Positions 45,203 to 56,651 of a DNA stretch of 64,000 nucleotides are shown one piece after another. Within the stretch, counting starts at the first letter, position 1. The number at the start of each line of letters is the position of its first letter. The notes under the pieces were generated by a model. It was not told where the DNA came from and made no database searches. It was given only the letters and a program-made list of their open reading frames with translations. Source of the DNA: Acytostelium subglobosum LB1 (taxonomy: Eukaryota; Evosea; Eumycetozoa; Acytosteliales; Acytosteliaceae); contig NW_012236508.1 in the NCBI RefSeq assembly GCF_000787575.1, positions 422,443 to 486,442 on the forward strand, given 5' to 3'. Position numbers and translations under genes: made by a program.

Positions 45203-46679
45203 ATGTTCTCAACAAAGTTTGCCATTGCTTGCTGCATGGTCCTTTTGGCCGTTGCCACTGCCAACGCTGCCTTCACCGAGCGTCAGTACCAAGACACCTT
45301 CATCAGCTGGATGCAGACCAACAACGTCAAGTACGCCGCCACCGAGTTCAACACTCGTTTCGCCATCTTCAAGGCCAACATGGATTATGTCCAGAAGTGG
45401 AACGCCAAGGGATCTACCACCGTGCTCGGCCTCAACATCTTTGCCGATATCAGCAACGAGGAGTACCGCCGCATCTACCTCGGAACCAAGATGGACGCCT
45501 CATCCCTCTTGGACGTCCGCGCCGCCCGTCACTTTGACCGCACCTTCAACGTTCTCGCTCTCAACTCGACCGTCGACTGGAGACAGAAGGGCGCCGTCAC
45601 CGCCGTCAAGAACCAAGCCCAATGTGGTTCATGCTGGTCTTTCTCCACCACTGGCTCCATCGAGGGAGCTCACCAGATTGCCACCGGTAACCTCGTTGCC
45701 CTTTCCGAGCAGAATCTTATGGACTGCTCCTGGGCTGAGGGTAACATGGGTTGTGACGGAGGTTTGATGGGTGCTGCCATGGAGTACGTCATCAAGAACG
45801 GAGGTATCGACACTGAAGCCTCGTACCCATACCGTGCCGTCAGCAGCAAGAACTGCCGCTACAACGCCACCAACTCTGGTGCCACCATCACCTCGTACGC
45901 CAACGTCACCTCTGGCTCTGAGGTCTCTTTGATGTCCTTTGCCAACAACGGTCCAGTCTCCGTCGCCATCGATGCCTCCCACAACTCCTTCCAGTTGTAC
46001 CAGTCTGGTATCTACTACGAGCCAGAGTGCTCCACCACCGAGCTCGACCACGGAGTCCTCGTCGTCGGATATGGTTCTGGCCCACAGTCATCATCGACCA
46101 CCGCCACCACCGTCACCTCCTCCACCACCGGTTCCGCCACCTCAGGTACCATCACCTCTGGTAACTCCACCGCCTCTGGTTCTGCCTCTGCCACCGGTTC
46201 CTCATCTGGTTCCTCATCTGGTTCCTCATCCGGTTCCTCATCGGGCTCAAGCTCTGGTAACTCCACTGCCTCCAGCTCTGGTTCCTCATCCGGTTCCTCA
46301 TCTGGTTCCTCATCCGGTTCCAGCTCTGGTTCCTCATCTGGCCAGACTGCCTCATCCTCCTCATCTGCCACCACTGCCACCACCACCACCACTACCTCTG
46401 GCAGCACCGGTTCATCATCAACTGGTGGCGGCAATGAGAACTTCTGGATTGTCAAGAACTCCTGGGGTCCAAACTGGGGTCTCCAAGGCTACATCCTCAT
46501 GTCAAAGGACAGAAACAACAACTGGTATGTTTTTTTTTTTTTNTTTNTTTTTTTTTTTTTTTTTTTTTTGTTTGGACAAAGACAAACAGATAGAGAATAT
46601 TATTACTAACATTTATATATTGTTTAATCATTACTACAGTGGAATATCAACAAGTGCCTGTCAACCCAGCACCAATTAA
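45203..46679 (+). CDS. Papain-family cysteine protease with serine-rich insert
   Basis: Exons 45203-46524 and 46640-46679 give 453 residues. There is a signal peptide ([22 protein letters not shown]), an inhibitor propeptide with the I29 pattern ([31 protein letters not shown]) and a mature cathepsin L-like domain from about residue 120. The oxyanion Gln and catalytic Cys144 are in [12 protein letters not shown], His283 in [12 protein letters not shown], and Asn419 in [12 protein letters not shown]. Between His and Asn lies a Ser/Gly/Thr-rich insert of about 120 residues (291-411), as in D. discoideum CP4/CP5, where such a domain carries GlcNAc-1-phosphate or fucose modification. The last exon adds [12 protein letters not shown] after the split Cys codon. 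The intron contains a long poly-T run with two Ns. A lysosomal proteolytic role is expected. Confidence 0.92.
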
Positions 46680-46805
46680 AGCATCAAACTATTGACAACC
46701 AAGTCGTTGTGTCAATCCTTTATAATTAGTGCACCTAAATAAATGATATCATCGTCCACATATCAACAAGTGCCTGTCAACCCAGCACCAATTAAAGCAT
46801 CAAAC
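46644..46805 (+). repeat. 46-bp exact direct repeat of the protease terminal exon
   Basis: Bases 46644-46689 (most of the last coding exon, the stop codon and the first bases of the 3' UTR) are repeated exactly at 46760-46805, with 70 bp between. After one mismatch the next seven bases also match. The copy has no AG acceptor directly in front, so it is not an obvious alternative exon. Confidence 0.85.
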
Positions 46806-47004
46806 AATTGACATCTCTGAAAGTCATCTTCTACTAAAATCATCAATCCATAATAGCCATAACAGTTTATTAAAAAGCAGTATACGATCTCCATTGAGCT
46901 CTGTTGTAATTTCCAACTTTATTGGTGGAAAGGTGTTCCATCACACCATGATATTGCCTAAACTTGTATTAATCAATCAATAAATAATCCATCATCATTC
47001 GTAA
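46806..47004. other. Intergenic, nothing recognised
   Basis: About 200 bp of AT-rich sequence between the duplicated protease tail and the 3' end of the B-box/kelch pseudogene. AATAAA-like hexamers occur near 46980. Confidence 0.4.
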
Positions 47005-48571
47005 TCAGACAGATGTTGTAAGATGATGACCATCAGGAATCAAACAAGCTGCAACCCATCTATTATTGATGATAATGTCATTAATTGGAGTCCATTCGTT
47101 AGATTGAATAGAGTATCGATGGGGTTTGTCCTTACCATACAGCAATATAATACTGGATGTTGATCGATCATACAAGAACAATGGATGACGTCCATCGATC
47201 CTCCTGGAGGGGGACTGCATAGTTCGGTCAATTGCTCTGTGGATAGAGAGTAACGAATGAATCCCTTGACATAATTATTATAGGTAATAATATAAATATT
47301 GTCTTTGCCATCGAAGCAACTAGTTTCCAATTTTGGTTTGATTGTATCAGCCACTGCGACAAGCCTCTCAGTGGCCAGTGTTTGGATATTGAATGAGAGA
47401 ATGCCAGAGATCCTTGGATATGTCTCATAGCGGTCAACAACAATGATTGAGTTGTTGTAAAAGTGAGCAGAATGGTGGCCCACTCTGGTTGGCAATTGTC
47501 CAACATGTTCAAACTGTTTAGTTTCAATGTTGAATCGATCGACCCGATCCAATGAATTTACACTACTAAATCCTCCAACGAGGTAGATATATTTGTCTCC
47601 ATCGTAGCATGTTGCTATTGATTCAGCTCCTTCGACACCAACTATGTTTGAATGATACCATTGTTTCTTGGCCAATGAGTATCGATAGTATTGAGAATGT
47701 ATATGTACCCCTCCAAACACATAGATATTCCCACGAGCATGTACAATCGAGTTTGATACTTCATCCACTTTACCAAACTTGAATACATCTTTGATCGTTT
47801 TACTCCTCAGAGTCACTAATGAGAACAATGAACTGTCCTGGCCATTCAGTGTCATGATGTGTCCAGTAGACGTCTTGCCAACAATGATCAGTTTGAAACA
47901 TGATCCAATCTGCTTCTTAATACCATTCAACATGTTGATTCGATATGTCTCTACCAACTTTGATGAACTGACATTATCATAGGGTACTTGTTGCATGAGT
48001 TGAATGTGACGAATGATCATTGACATTAGTTCATCATCATTGATATTGATACTGGGTAGAGATTTGTCGTCAGCAGATGTAAAGTTGTTGATGAACTCAT
48101 CGATTGATGTGCATTGTGAAATCGACTCTATCACATCATTGATCTCATCTTCATGGTTGGTCGTCTGTTGTCGTCCAATGTTGATGATTTGATTGATATC
48201 TTTGATCTCATTGATGATATTGTAGATTGTTGATTGAATGTGACATTTGGTCATTGATTGGTGTCTTGGCCCTGTGTTCCTCAGCGATGATCACCTTGAT
48301 CAGTTGTTCAAAGTGTGATGTTATTGATGACATAGTACTCTCCAACGACTGATATGTTGTTGAACACAACTTCAATGTGCTCCACAGATGCTCCAACCTT
48401 GATGTACACCACATTGATTGTTTATCATTCTCCTCGATACTCTGTTTAATACTATCGACGTGATCAATCTTATGATCTTTAATGTGTCACTACATTACAT
48501 TCAGGACACATCAATATTGCACAATCAAAGCAAACGAACTCTGTCCTCTTGTTGTGAACCTCACAATCCAT
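47005..48571 (-). pseudogene. B-box/kelch family gene with three frameshifts
   Basis: The ATG at 48571 starts MDCEVHNKRTEFVCF and a B-box like the intact copy. An extra T near 48481 (ACACATTAAAG where the paralog has ACACATAAAGG) breaks the frame inside the B-box. The sequence resumes as QSMWCTSRLEHLWSTLKLC and breaks again near 48245, where two bases present in paralogs are missing after the QMSH codons. The coiled-coil and kelch blades (VYVFGG-like IYVFGGVHIHSQYYRYS, KYIYLVGGFSS) then run to about 47215, where a third shift moves the conserved ending (YDRSTSSIILLYG ... RYSIQSNEWTP ... AACLIPD) into another frame, stop at 47005. Three separate lesions argue for a genuine pseudogene. Confidence 0.8.
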
Positions 48572-48841
48572 CTTTATCTCTATCTCTATCCTATTTTTCC
48601 ACTTAGTTTTAAGTTAATGAAATGAACCTCTCTCTCGCTTACACAACTTTAAACTTGAGGGTGATGTGAGATTGATCATGCACTGCAGTAACTCGCTCGA
48701 GAGTAGGCCACTAACTCTCACCTAAAATATCAGTATCGTCATATGATTGATTGGAGACATTGCCTGGGAGTGGAGTAATCTAGACTACTTTCCCATTTCA
48801 TTGTGTATATATATTAAATATATATATACTTTGTTCAAGAA

Positions 48842-48976
48842 CTACGAATTCTTTACTGGACAGTACGGTGATTGATGGTTCATTATGAACCGTTCATAAT
48901 CCTTGAAAGACATAGACAACACAATGATGAATGCAGACTTCAAACCCAAGAACATCCCAAACCCAGTGAAACAGAG
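48842..48976 (-). other. Possible terminal exon of a small membrane protein
   Basis: On the minus strand, a sequence following an AG at 48978-48977 reads LCFTGFGMFLGLKSAFIIV and then LSMSFKDYERFIMNHQSPYCPVKNS with a stop at 48842. The first part is a hydrophobic helix and the tail is polar. A GTATGT donor lies upstream at about 49077, but the ATG-containing exon in front of it does not give a matching phase, so the gene model is incomplete. It may be a chance frame. Confidence 0.28.
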
Positions 48977-49666
48977 CTGGGTGAGTGTGGGAAGATAAAT
49001 GTAAATTAAATAGAAATAAATTAAAAATAATTCAATTTGGAGATAGAGATTGCCCCAACAACATAACACACACATACCTAAACATATTATCATTTATCTA
49101 ATTATCTCATTCAAACACTGTAATATATGTATGTACATTTACACATCACTCACACGACACATAATAATATACATCATTTATTCATGAATTAATGTATGAA
49201 TGAATGAATGTGTTTCATTGCAATTGTGATGTAAGAGCACATCGATGTTGGAGATGGATCGTTGTTGATTGTTCCTTGTTTGTTGTATGTTCTGTTTGTT
49301 TGTCATTCGAACCGATCGGTTGTTTGTTTAGTTGGTGGTTGTTGGTTAGGTAGTTAGTTAGTACGGATAGTGTGTATTTGTATTTGTTGTGTTGTGAATG
49401 TGTGTGTGTGTTGCAGTGAGAGAGATACAGGAGAAGTGACGCGCCCGACTTGACTTGAATTTGACTTGACCTTGACTTCTTGATCCACTAACTCTTCATT
49501 CATTCCCTCATCACTCACTCACTCACTTCATTCAATCAATCAAATCATAGAACTCGAGAGTCTGACCAATATTAGGTGACCTTCACATACTAGTTAACTA
49601 ACTAATAATAATAATAATAATAATATTTAAGTAATAATATATAATATAGAATAATAGAATAGAACA
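48977..49666. other. Intergenic region upstream of the 4E-BP gene
   Basis: About 690 bp with many low-complexity patches: TTTGTTTG and GTTGGTTG runs (49270-49360), TTGACTTGA repeats near 49448-49482, TCAC runs (49508-49545) and (TAA)n at 49603-49625 just before the start codon. Probably promoter and 5' UTR. Confidence 0.5.
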
Positions 49667-50108
49667 ATGTCAGCGGATTCATCAACAACAAGAGCTATCC
49701 CATTCAACATGAGGGATAGGGATCACATCAACTTCTCAACTTCGCTCGGTGGTACACTGTACGGAACGACACCAGGTGGCACAAAGAAGGTCTACGACCG
49801 TTCTACAATGCTACACTATCGCAATTCACCACTGGCCAAGACTCCACCTCCTGAGCTTGCCACCATTCTCGAGGCCGTCAACAGGACTGCCACCGGTGGC
49901 AAGTCACCAAGACTACAACCAGTCCCCAACAACAACACCGTTCAACAGCCAGAATCCACAGCACAAAAGACTGCTTCCACTGCCAAGCCTTCAATCGATG
50001 AGCCAGGTAAGTAGATTGATTGGTTGAACAGCAACATAGCATAACATACATTGCTAACATCATCACTTCAACTCAAACTTTATAGAAATCTTTGAGATGG
50101 ATGCTTAG
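49667..50108 (+). CDS. eIF4E-binding protein (4E-BP), TOR-regulated translation repressor
   Basis: Exons 49667-50006 and 50086-50108 give 120 residues, matching animal 4E-BPs. All functional motifs are visible: RAIP at residues 9-12, TTPGGT at 34-39, the eIF4E-binding helix YDRSTML at 43-49 (YxxxxL-phi with Met at the Leu position), RNSP and KTPP phosphorylation sites at 52-61, and a C-terminal TOS-like FEMDA, created by the splice that joins EP-(G/AA)-IFEMDA. It should bind eIF4E and block cap-dependent translation until TORC1 phosphorylates it. The first of the two TTPGGT sites in animal proteins reads TSLGGT here, so one priming site is absent. The short second exon carries just the TOS motif. 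Very secure identification. Confidence 0.93.
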
Positions 50109-50609
50109 ACAGAGACAATAGCTTGTTGGACGATGCCACCATTGTAATTAGATATATATATAGCATATATACATAACACCATCATAAACACAAACACATA
50201 AACATTATAAACATAATCGACAAGCTGTCAACAAACAGCCAAATAACAGCAACGACTGCAACAATAACAACAACAAACAAACAAACATAACATCAACAAA
50301 ATATAGAAATACCTCCTTGTACTCCAATTAAACAGCGATCGCACAACTGCGAATCAAACAACAATCAATCACAGCAACTGTAAATAAATACCTGATGACT
50401 GTTCATCATGGTTGTATTGGGTATATAGCCACCTGTATCCCAACAAACAACCGCGCCATCTAATCCCTCCTTCGCCTTCTACACAACACATTCTTTATGT
50501 CTCTGTCCATGACCATCATCGTCATCATCTCTGTTTATTGGATCGCTGATGTTATAGGGAGGGGGGGGGGATACATGTTCATGGAAGGATGGACATCCAC
50601 TATCGCTTA
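50109..50609. other. 3' region between convergent 4E-BP and GTPBP1-like genes
   Basis: About 500 bp, probably the two 3' UTRs. CAA/AACAA repeats fill 50220-50300. A G10 run sits at 50561-50570, unusual in this genome. No gene is visible. Confidence 0.5.
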
Positions 50610-52835
50610 CTACTTGGCCTTGTGCCCTGCCCCACTACCTGTTGCAGGGTGGTGACCGTGTCCATGACCGTGACCATGATGATGGTGCCCTGATCTACGT
50701 CCACCTGTGGCCGGCTGATTTGTCGTGGTTGTGGTGGTCGTGGTAGTGGCTGCAGGTGCAGCGGCAGGATCTACGCCAGCGGCTGCCAACAACTGATCCT
50801 GCTTGTGCGCAATCTTGGGGTGTGGAGGACTGTTGTCCCTCTCTGGGTGGTAGGGGATGAGCGACGTGATCTTGCCGATGCCCTTTGCCCTGCCCTCCCT
50901 AAAGATCAGACGGCTGCCATCGTTGAGGAACTCTGGTCGAGCCATGTAACGGAAGCGTACCTTGGCCTTGTCACCGGTTCTGATCACGCCCTTGTCAATC
51001 CAGATGATACGGGCACATTGCTGCGAGGCGCCACAATGCACGACAGCCTCATAGTTGACCGTGATGGTTGTCGAATGATAGAGCACAACGATCTCTGCCT
51101 CAAACTCTCTTACGGCGATTGGTTTGGCCGAAGGATGAGTGAGAATCATTCCCTTGCGAAGTGCTGACCTCTTGATCTTTTTGAGGGCTACAGAGGCGTT
51201 CTGACCTGCTTTGACCTGTTTCACTGGCATCCTCTTTGTATGAATGCTCTTGACCTGTACATTGATCCAATTTCCAGAGTCATCTGGTCCAATCAACAAG
51301 TTCTCGCCAATCGTTATCCTACCCTTCATCACAGTTCCACTAACAACTGTACCAGTTCCAGTTACTTGCCATATTGAATCAATGTCCAACTGAGTTGTTC
51401 ATTTGTGTAAGTATATAAGAGTGATGTTCATGAATGTTATATAACATACCTGAGATGGTTTATCAGCCAATGATTCCCAATCCTTCTTGGCTGGCAATAG
51501 GTTCAAGAATGTACGTAACAAGTCAAGGTTCTCACCAGTGACATTGCTAATACAAAAGATTGGAGCAATGCGTTCAGAGACAAAGTTTCTTGCAGCAACT
51601 ACAACATCGTCATGATTGCGAATGACCACTGGCAACTTGCGAGAGCCAGGTGACTTCAAGATCTTCTTGATGTCGGTCAATGTGTCCTGGAGTACATTGT
51701 CTGGACAACGATCGATTTTGGTCACTACAACATAGACTGGCACGCGCAGTGCCAATGCAATGCCCAGATGTTCCTTGGTCATGCCGACACAGCCCATGTT
51801 GGCACCAATCATCAACATTGCATAGTCGGGCTGGTGACCCGTCATTCCAAAGAGTGTGGTCTTGAGGTACTTCTCGTGGCCAGCCAAGTCAATGAAAGTG
51901 ATGATCTTGGAGGAGAGCTCGCAAATCTCGCTCGGGTTCATTGCGCTGTGCATGTTGTTGGTGTAGTTGACTACGTTGCCCTTGCTGTCGAATCCAACAA
52001 TCTCCTGACTGATGCTGGATGTTCTGCCAGACTCAATCTCGTGCTTGTGACGGAAGATGTTCATTCTCGCCAAACCTCTGCCATTGTCCAGTTGGCCTCG
52101 AGTCAAGACACCAAGCAATGTGGACTTGCCCGCATCGACGTTTCCAACGACGGTAATCCTGACCTCTGAGAAATCATCGGAAGTGTACTTTCTGATCAGC
52201 ACCTCTAGTACCTTGCCCTTGGCACCATTCCTCTCTCTGATTGTCGTCATGTCAGCGTTCAATCTTGATGCCATCCTTTTGAGCGTGTCCATGCTTGCGG
52301 CGACATCTTCGTCAGAGAGACCAGTGGCCGAACCATCGTCCTCCACTCCAATCTCATAGATTGCTTCGCCCATGCCCTCTCCTAAACGCCACTTGAGCTG
52401 GCTCACAAGGTGTTCCAGCCTTTCGTCGGTTGGGTTGACAAGTTTGAACTTGTACTCAATGTTGCCAAACTCAACCTCTGGAGCCAAGTTTGAGATTGGC
52501 GGAGTGGTCGTCGATGTGGCTGTCGAGGCATTGGATGGTTGAGGAGGGAGAGCAGAATCTCCATCACCATTGGCAGATGTTGTACTCGCTGTTGATGTAG
52601 TCGTTACATTGTTGTTGTTGTTGAGGTTGAGGTTGTTGATGTTATTGATATTGTTATTGTTGTCAATGTTGATTCTCTTCTCTAATGGGGATTGATCTTC
52701 CAGTAATACTCCATGTCCATTGGTTGCAGATGTTGATGATGTCGTAGTGGTGCTCGTTGGTACAACTGACACCAGTGTCACTGTATTATCGTGGTTGGTC
52801 ACTGAGGTAGTTGACATTGCTTCTTCGCACTCCAT
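50610..52835 (-). CDS. GTPBP1/GTPBP2-family translational GTPase
   Basis: Two exons (52835-51450 and 51389-50610) give 721 residues. The first 125 residues are low-complexity (Thr/Ser, Asn/Ile/Leu runs). A conserved N-terminal block follows ([33 protein letters not shown], about 122-155). The GTPase domain has G1 [10 protein letters not shown] (about 230), DLAGHEKY (G3) and TKID (G4), and an unusual helix [19 protein letters not shown] that is typical of GTPBP1. Exon 2 holds EF-Tu-like domains II and III ([18 protein letters not shown] ... GMILTHP ... ARIIWIDKG) and ends in a His/Gly-rich tail. Family members act in ribosome rescue and mRNA turnover with EF-Tu-like folds. The intron joins PSQ to LDIDSIW, restoring the switch from the G domain to domain II. 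Confidence 0.9.
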
Positions 52836-54170
52836 AATAATTATAATAATAATAATATATATTTAACTATATCTAAATATCTATATATATACACACACAC
52901 AATAAATATATATATATATATATATCCAATATCTATTTCCAAGTTGTCTCTGTCTGATTAATCCTGCTGTAATTAATTAATTAAAATGATTGAGTGATAT
53001 GCTATCCTTTCGAAAGTTGTTCAAGTTGCCAATTGTATAGCTGTAGTTGTTGATTAAAAGGGTCACTAATGTTGTTGTTAATTATCATACTCTAAACCTA
53101 GATATCTATTCCAAGAGGTAATATTATAAGTTATAAGTTAGTTATAAGTACAACACCATGGTGTAGTAAAGTATGATGACAACAAACAACAACAAAGTAA
53201 GTCTGTTACTGTGACTGAGTGAGTGAGTGAGTGAATGAGAGAGAGAGAGAGGAGTGAAGTCGAGACCCTTGAACCTAGCCCCCTCACCGCCTTTGTTGAA
53301 CAACACACTCACACTAATGCACAACCAACCACCACTCAGCCAACAACATGCTTCTCTCTTGACAACAATGATTCCATAAGTCGAAGTAATACATACATTC
53401 ATATGAAGTTAAGCAAAGGGATAGTATATAATTGCAACACAATTTGTTTGTTTGAATGAATGAATGAGCTCATGAAAGAGTTAGATTGCCAATTTACCCA
53501 AGGTGACTAGAACAGCCAACCTCCCAGAGCGAAAGAGTGAAGCAAAGAGGGGTTGGTGAGTTCCAAAAGATTGAGAAAATGTGATGATTAAATGGGGAAA
53601 TTAAATGTACCTGTGTATGTCATTCAGTCAGTCAGTCAGTGACAAACAGTGTGATTCAGATCTGACAAACACCAACACAACAGATACATGTTGGCTGTAT
53701 CTTTAACCAACAACACTTTATGTGTACTTCAACAAATGACTTCTAGTGTTGAGTCCTAACACAATCATGGCCTCATAAAGTACAAATATGTAATTTGATC
53801 GCAAGTAAAGTATAGACAAACTAATGTCCATGGTCAACAAGACTGACAATGTCATGTCCAAGTCCAAGCTCTATACACGTACACAGGAGGTCAAACAAAA
53901 GTCAGTTCTCTCTCATACACACAAACACACATACACACACACACACACTGTCAGATAACCTGAAATAGGATTACCACAATGACGAATATGTTTACTCTTT
54001 GGACTTCCGGGCAATGCATAGTAGTTGTCCTGGACTTGTCCACAACAATGGTCAGTATGAATATATGAATGAATGAACGTGAAAGAATGTATGAATGAAT
54101 AAATGAGTGTACACATTATACATTTATACAGATATATATATAATACACACATAACAAATACTACTTTGGA
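52836..54170. other. Divergent intergenic region, 1.3 kb
   Basis: Long AT-rich region between the GTPBP1-like and P450 starts. (TA)n tracts lie at 52850-52925, GAGT and GA repeats at 53216-53250, CAGT repeats near 53626-53640 and a CA tract at 53923-53948. A minus-strand frame around 53960-54060 (HCCGQVQDNYYALPGSPKSK) looks faintly coding but has no splice or start context, so no gene is called. Confidence 0.5.
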
Positions 54171-56380
54171 ATGATTATAACATATATTATAATAATTCTA
54201 CTGATTGTAGTATTGGCAATCAAACTCTATGAAGTAGGTCCATCCATCTTGTCCACACGCTACAATTGAATGACTAACACTCACACATTTGAATCGAAAC
54301 AACAACAACTATTTAGTCAAGGTTAAAGTCAAAGGTATCACATTGGGTACACCCCGTGAAGGGTCAGATGAAAGGTCCCGATCCTTATGCTCATTATATT
54401 GAAGCATTGCAAAAGACCTACCTGCCATTTGACACTTCAGAGACATCTTTGGCATGGGACGCCTCAACATTGTCGCAAGATGACTTGGACCAACAAACTA
54501 CACACAATCACAACGCATCATTGAGAGCATCGACAGCGTCAACATCGTCGACATTAGTGCGAGCACCATCATCGTCGAGAGTGGCATCAATCAATGACTA
54601 TGTGCCACGTAAGCCACTGATACGTGACAGGTCCAGACAGTTGTTAAGGACACAGCGCAACGTACCTCATATGAAGAGGGAGTTTGACTCGGACTTTGAT
54701 GGCAACGAATCAGAGGATGCCTATGAAGAGGAGGATGCCGTCCAACTAGTGCAACAACAACAGAGTGAGTCGTCCGGCTCAGAGCTGGACTCGGAGGGTG
54801 AGTGCACGGCCGAGCAAGAGATGCTGCACCAAGACTCTGTGTTCCGCACTGATGACGCACTGTCCTACAAGTGGTTCTTCAACACACCAATGATCCAGAT
54901 CACCAATCTAGAGTCAATCCGTCATGTTCTCCGTGACAATAGTACAATCTACGAGAGGATATGGGGTTATGGGCCTCGTGTCCTTCAAGCTGGAGGTCAA
55001 CTTAAACGATTCCTACGTGTTTACTCTGACGCATTGTCCAGTGACGAGTCACTCATCGACATATTCCCAGTGATCAACCAGGACTGCCACTCATTTGTAA
55101 ACAACCTAATCAAGAATCAATCCGGCGAGTCATTATCCTCACAGAAGGTTATCAAAGATGTAAGATACATCCATCTCAATCAATCATTCACTCATTCAAT
55201 CACTAACTTCAATCATTCAATGGTCCTAGTTCTACCTATCATTGATTGCCAAGGTGTTGCTAGGCGACAGTGAGGAATCACATCAGTGTATCAAGGCACA
55301 TTACTTCACGTACTACAAGGGTCCAGTTGATCTCTTGTACCGAGTCGTACCATTCCTAACATCACTCCCAACAAAGTATGGCAAGAAGTATCAAGTAAGT
55401 AGTACACCAACATACCTCGTTGCCAAGCTTAAGCTAACTTGTTGTATTGTTTGGAACATCATTGTAGAAGATGGAGAGAAGAAAGGGATTCTTCAAGATG
55501 TTGGCAATGAAGGCATACTACAACGCCAAGAACAAGGTTGAGTATGAGGGTCCACTGGACGTCCTGAAGCTTGTCTCCAGGTCCAGTATCGAGGATATCG
55601 AAGGAATCACATTAGACGAGGTATGTTCTATCACTCCCGCACTGGCCAGCTCATCCACTCACCCAACCAATCAATAATAGATATTGTCATCATCATTCTT
55701 GGTGAATCCAGCATCAGTTATTGCACCAATATGTTCAATATTGAACATTATGTATACAGCGATCAGACTACCAGAGATACAGACAAAGATCAGAGAAGAG
55801 GTGAAGGAAGTAATGAATGGACGTAGTTTGGATCAGTTGGCAGTGGAGGACATTGACAAGATGGAGTACCTAGACCTTGCACTACGTGAGATCATGCGAC
55901 TATTCCCACCCTTCAGCGACATCATTCCAAGACAGAGCAACACTGCTGACAGGATACTTGGATACAGAGTACCAAAGGGTGTATGTAATCAATCAATCAT
56001 TCGTTTGTGTGCACTAACTAATCAATCGATCAATATGACAGTCATTCGTATCATGCCCATTCATCAAGCCATTGAGGAATCCACAGGTGTTCCTTGAACC
56101 AGACAAGTTCATCCCGGATAGGTATCATCATGAGACGAGGGAGGCCAGACTTGTGAGTGAGATACCATTCGGCTTTGGAACACGCAAGTGTTTGGCCAAG
56201 AGGTTATCAAAGCTCATACTCAAGACATTCATGATACACATGTTCTCCCAGATGACCATCCAGGGTGACAACATGGATTCAGTCAAGATTGAGATCAAGC
56301 CACAGACATGGATAGTACCTGAGCCACCCATCATATTCAAGGCACATCCAATATCCAAAGCCACACGAGCTGAGCAATAG
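54171..56380 (+). CDS. Cytochrome P450 with long disordered N-terminal insert
   Basis: Six exons (54171-54233, 54317-55159, 55230-55394, 55468-55620, 55681-55980, 56042-56380) give 620 residues, about 120 more than a usual P450. Exon 1 is just a membrane anchor (MIITYIIIILLIVVLAIKLYE). Between the anchor and the P450 fold is an insert of about 150 residues rich in Ser, Asp, Glu and Gln. The core shows ExxR in LREIMRLFPPF, the PERF-like region PDKFIPDRYHHE and the heme loop FGFGTRKCLA with ligand Cys near residue 558. The I-helix segment reads SSFLVNPASVIAPICSIL and lacks the usual AGxDT acid-alcohol pair, so oxygen activation may be atypical. The substrate cannot be deduced; the length recalls the D. 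discoideum CYP524 type, but I am not sure. Confidence 0.85.
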
Positions 56381-56651
56381 CAGTTATATATATATATATA
56401 TAAATAATAACTTTATATCTCTTACATATGTTGCTTCATACTTTTCCATCACTTGTTCAAATGAAATGTGATTATCCACTTTCCAGAAGTTTGCCTGATC
56501 AAGTAATTTGAAAGTTGTTACCGAAAGACTTGGATTAGACGAATGTCAATTGGACAGTTTATTGATCATGTTGTATTGACACTCAATCAATCTTACAATC
56601 ATTCAATCATGATAAGTTCAATCATTCATACTTTATATATAATCTTTCAAT

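Noticed and set aside
46015-46455. Glu/Pro-rich and Met/Arg/Asn repeat frames opposite the protease insert
   Set aside because: Shadow of the (Ser-Gly) repeat codons in the protease; no independent evidence.
53913-54152. Possible exon on the minus strand (HCCGQVQDNYYALPGSPKSKHIRHCG)
   Set aside because: No acceptor, donor or start of usual form next to it; the flanks are CA and TCAT repeats.
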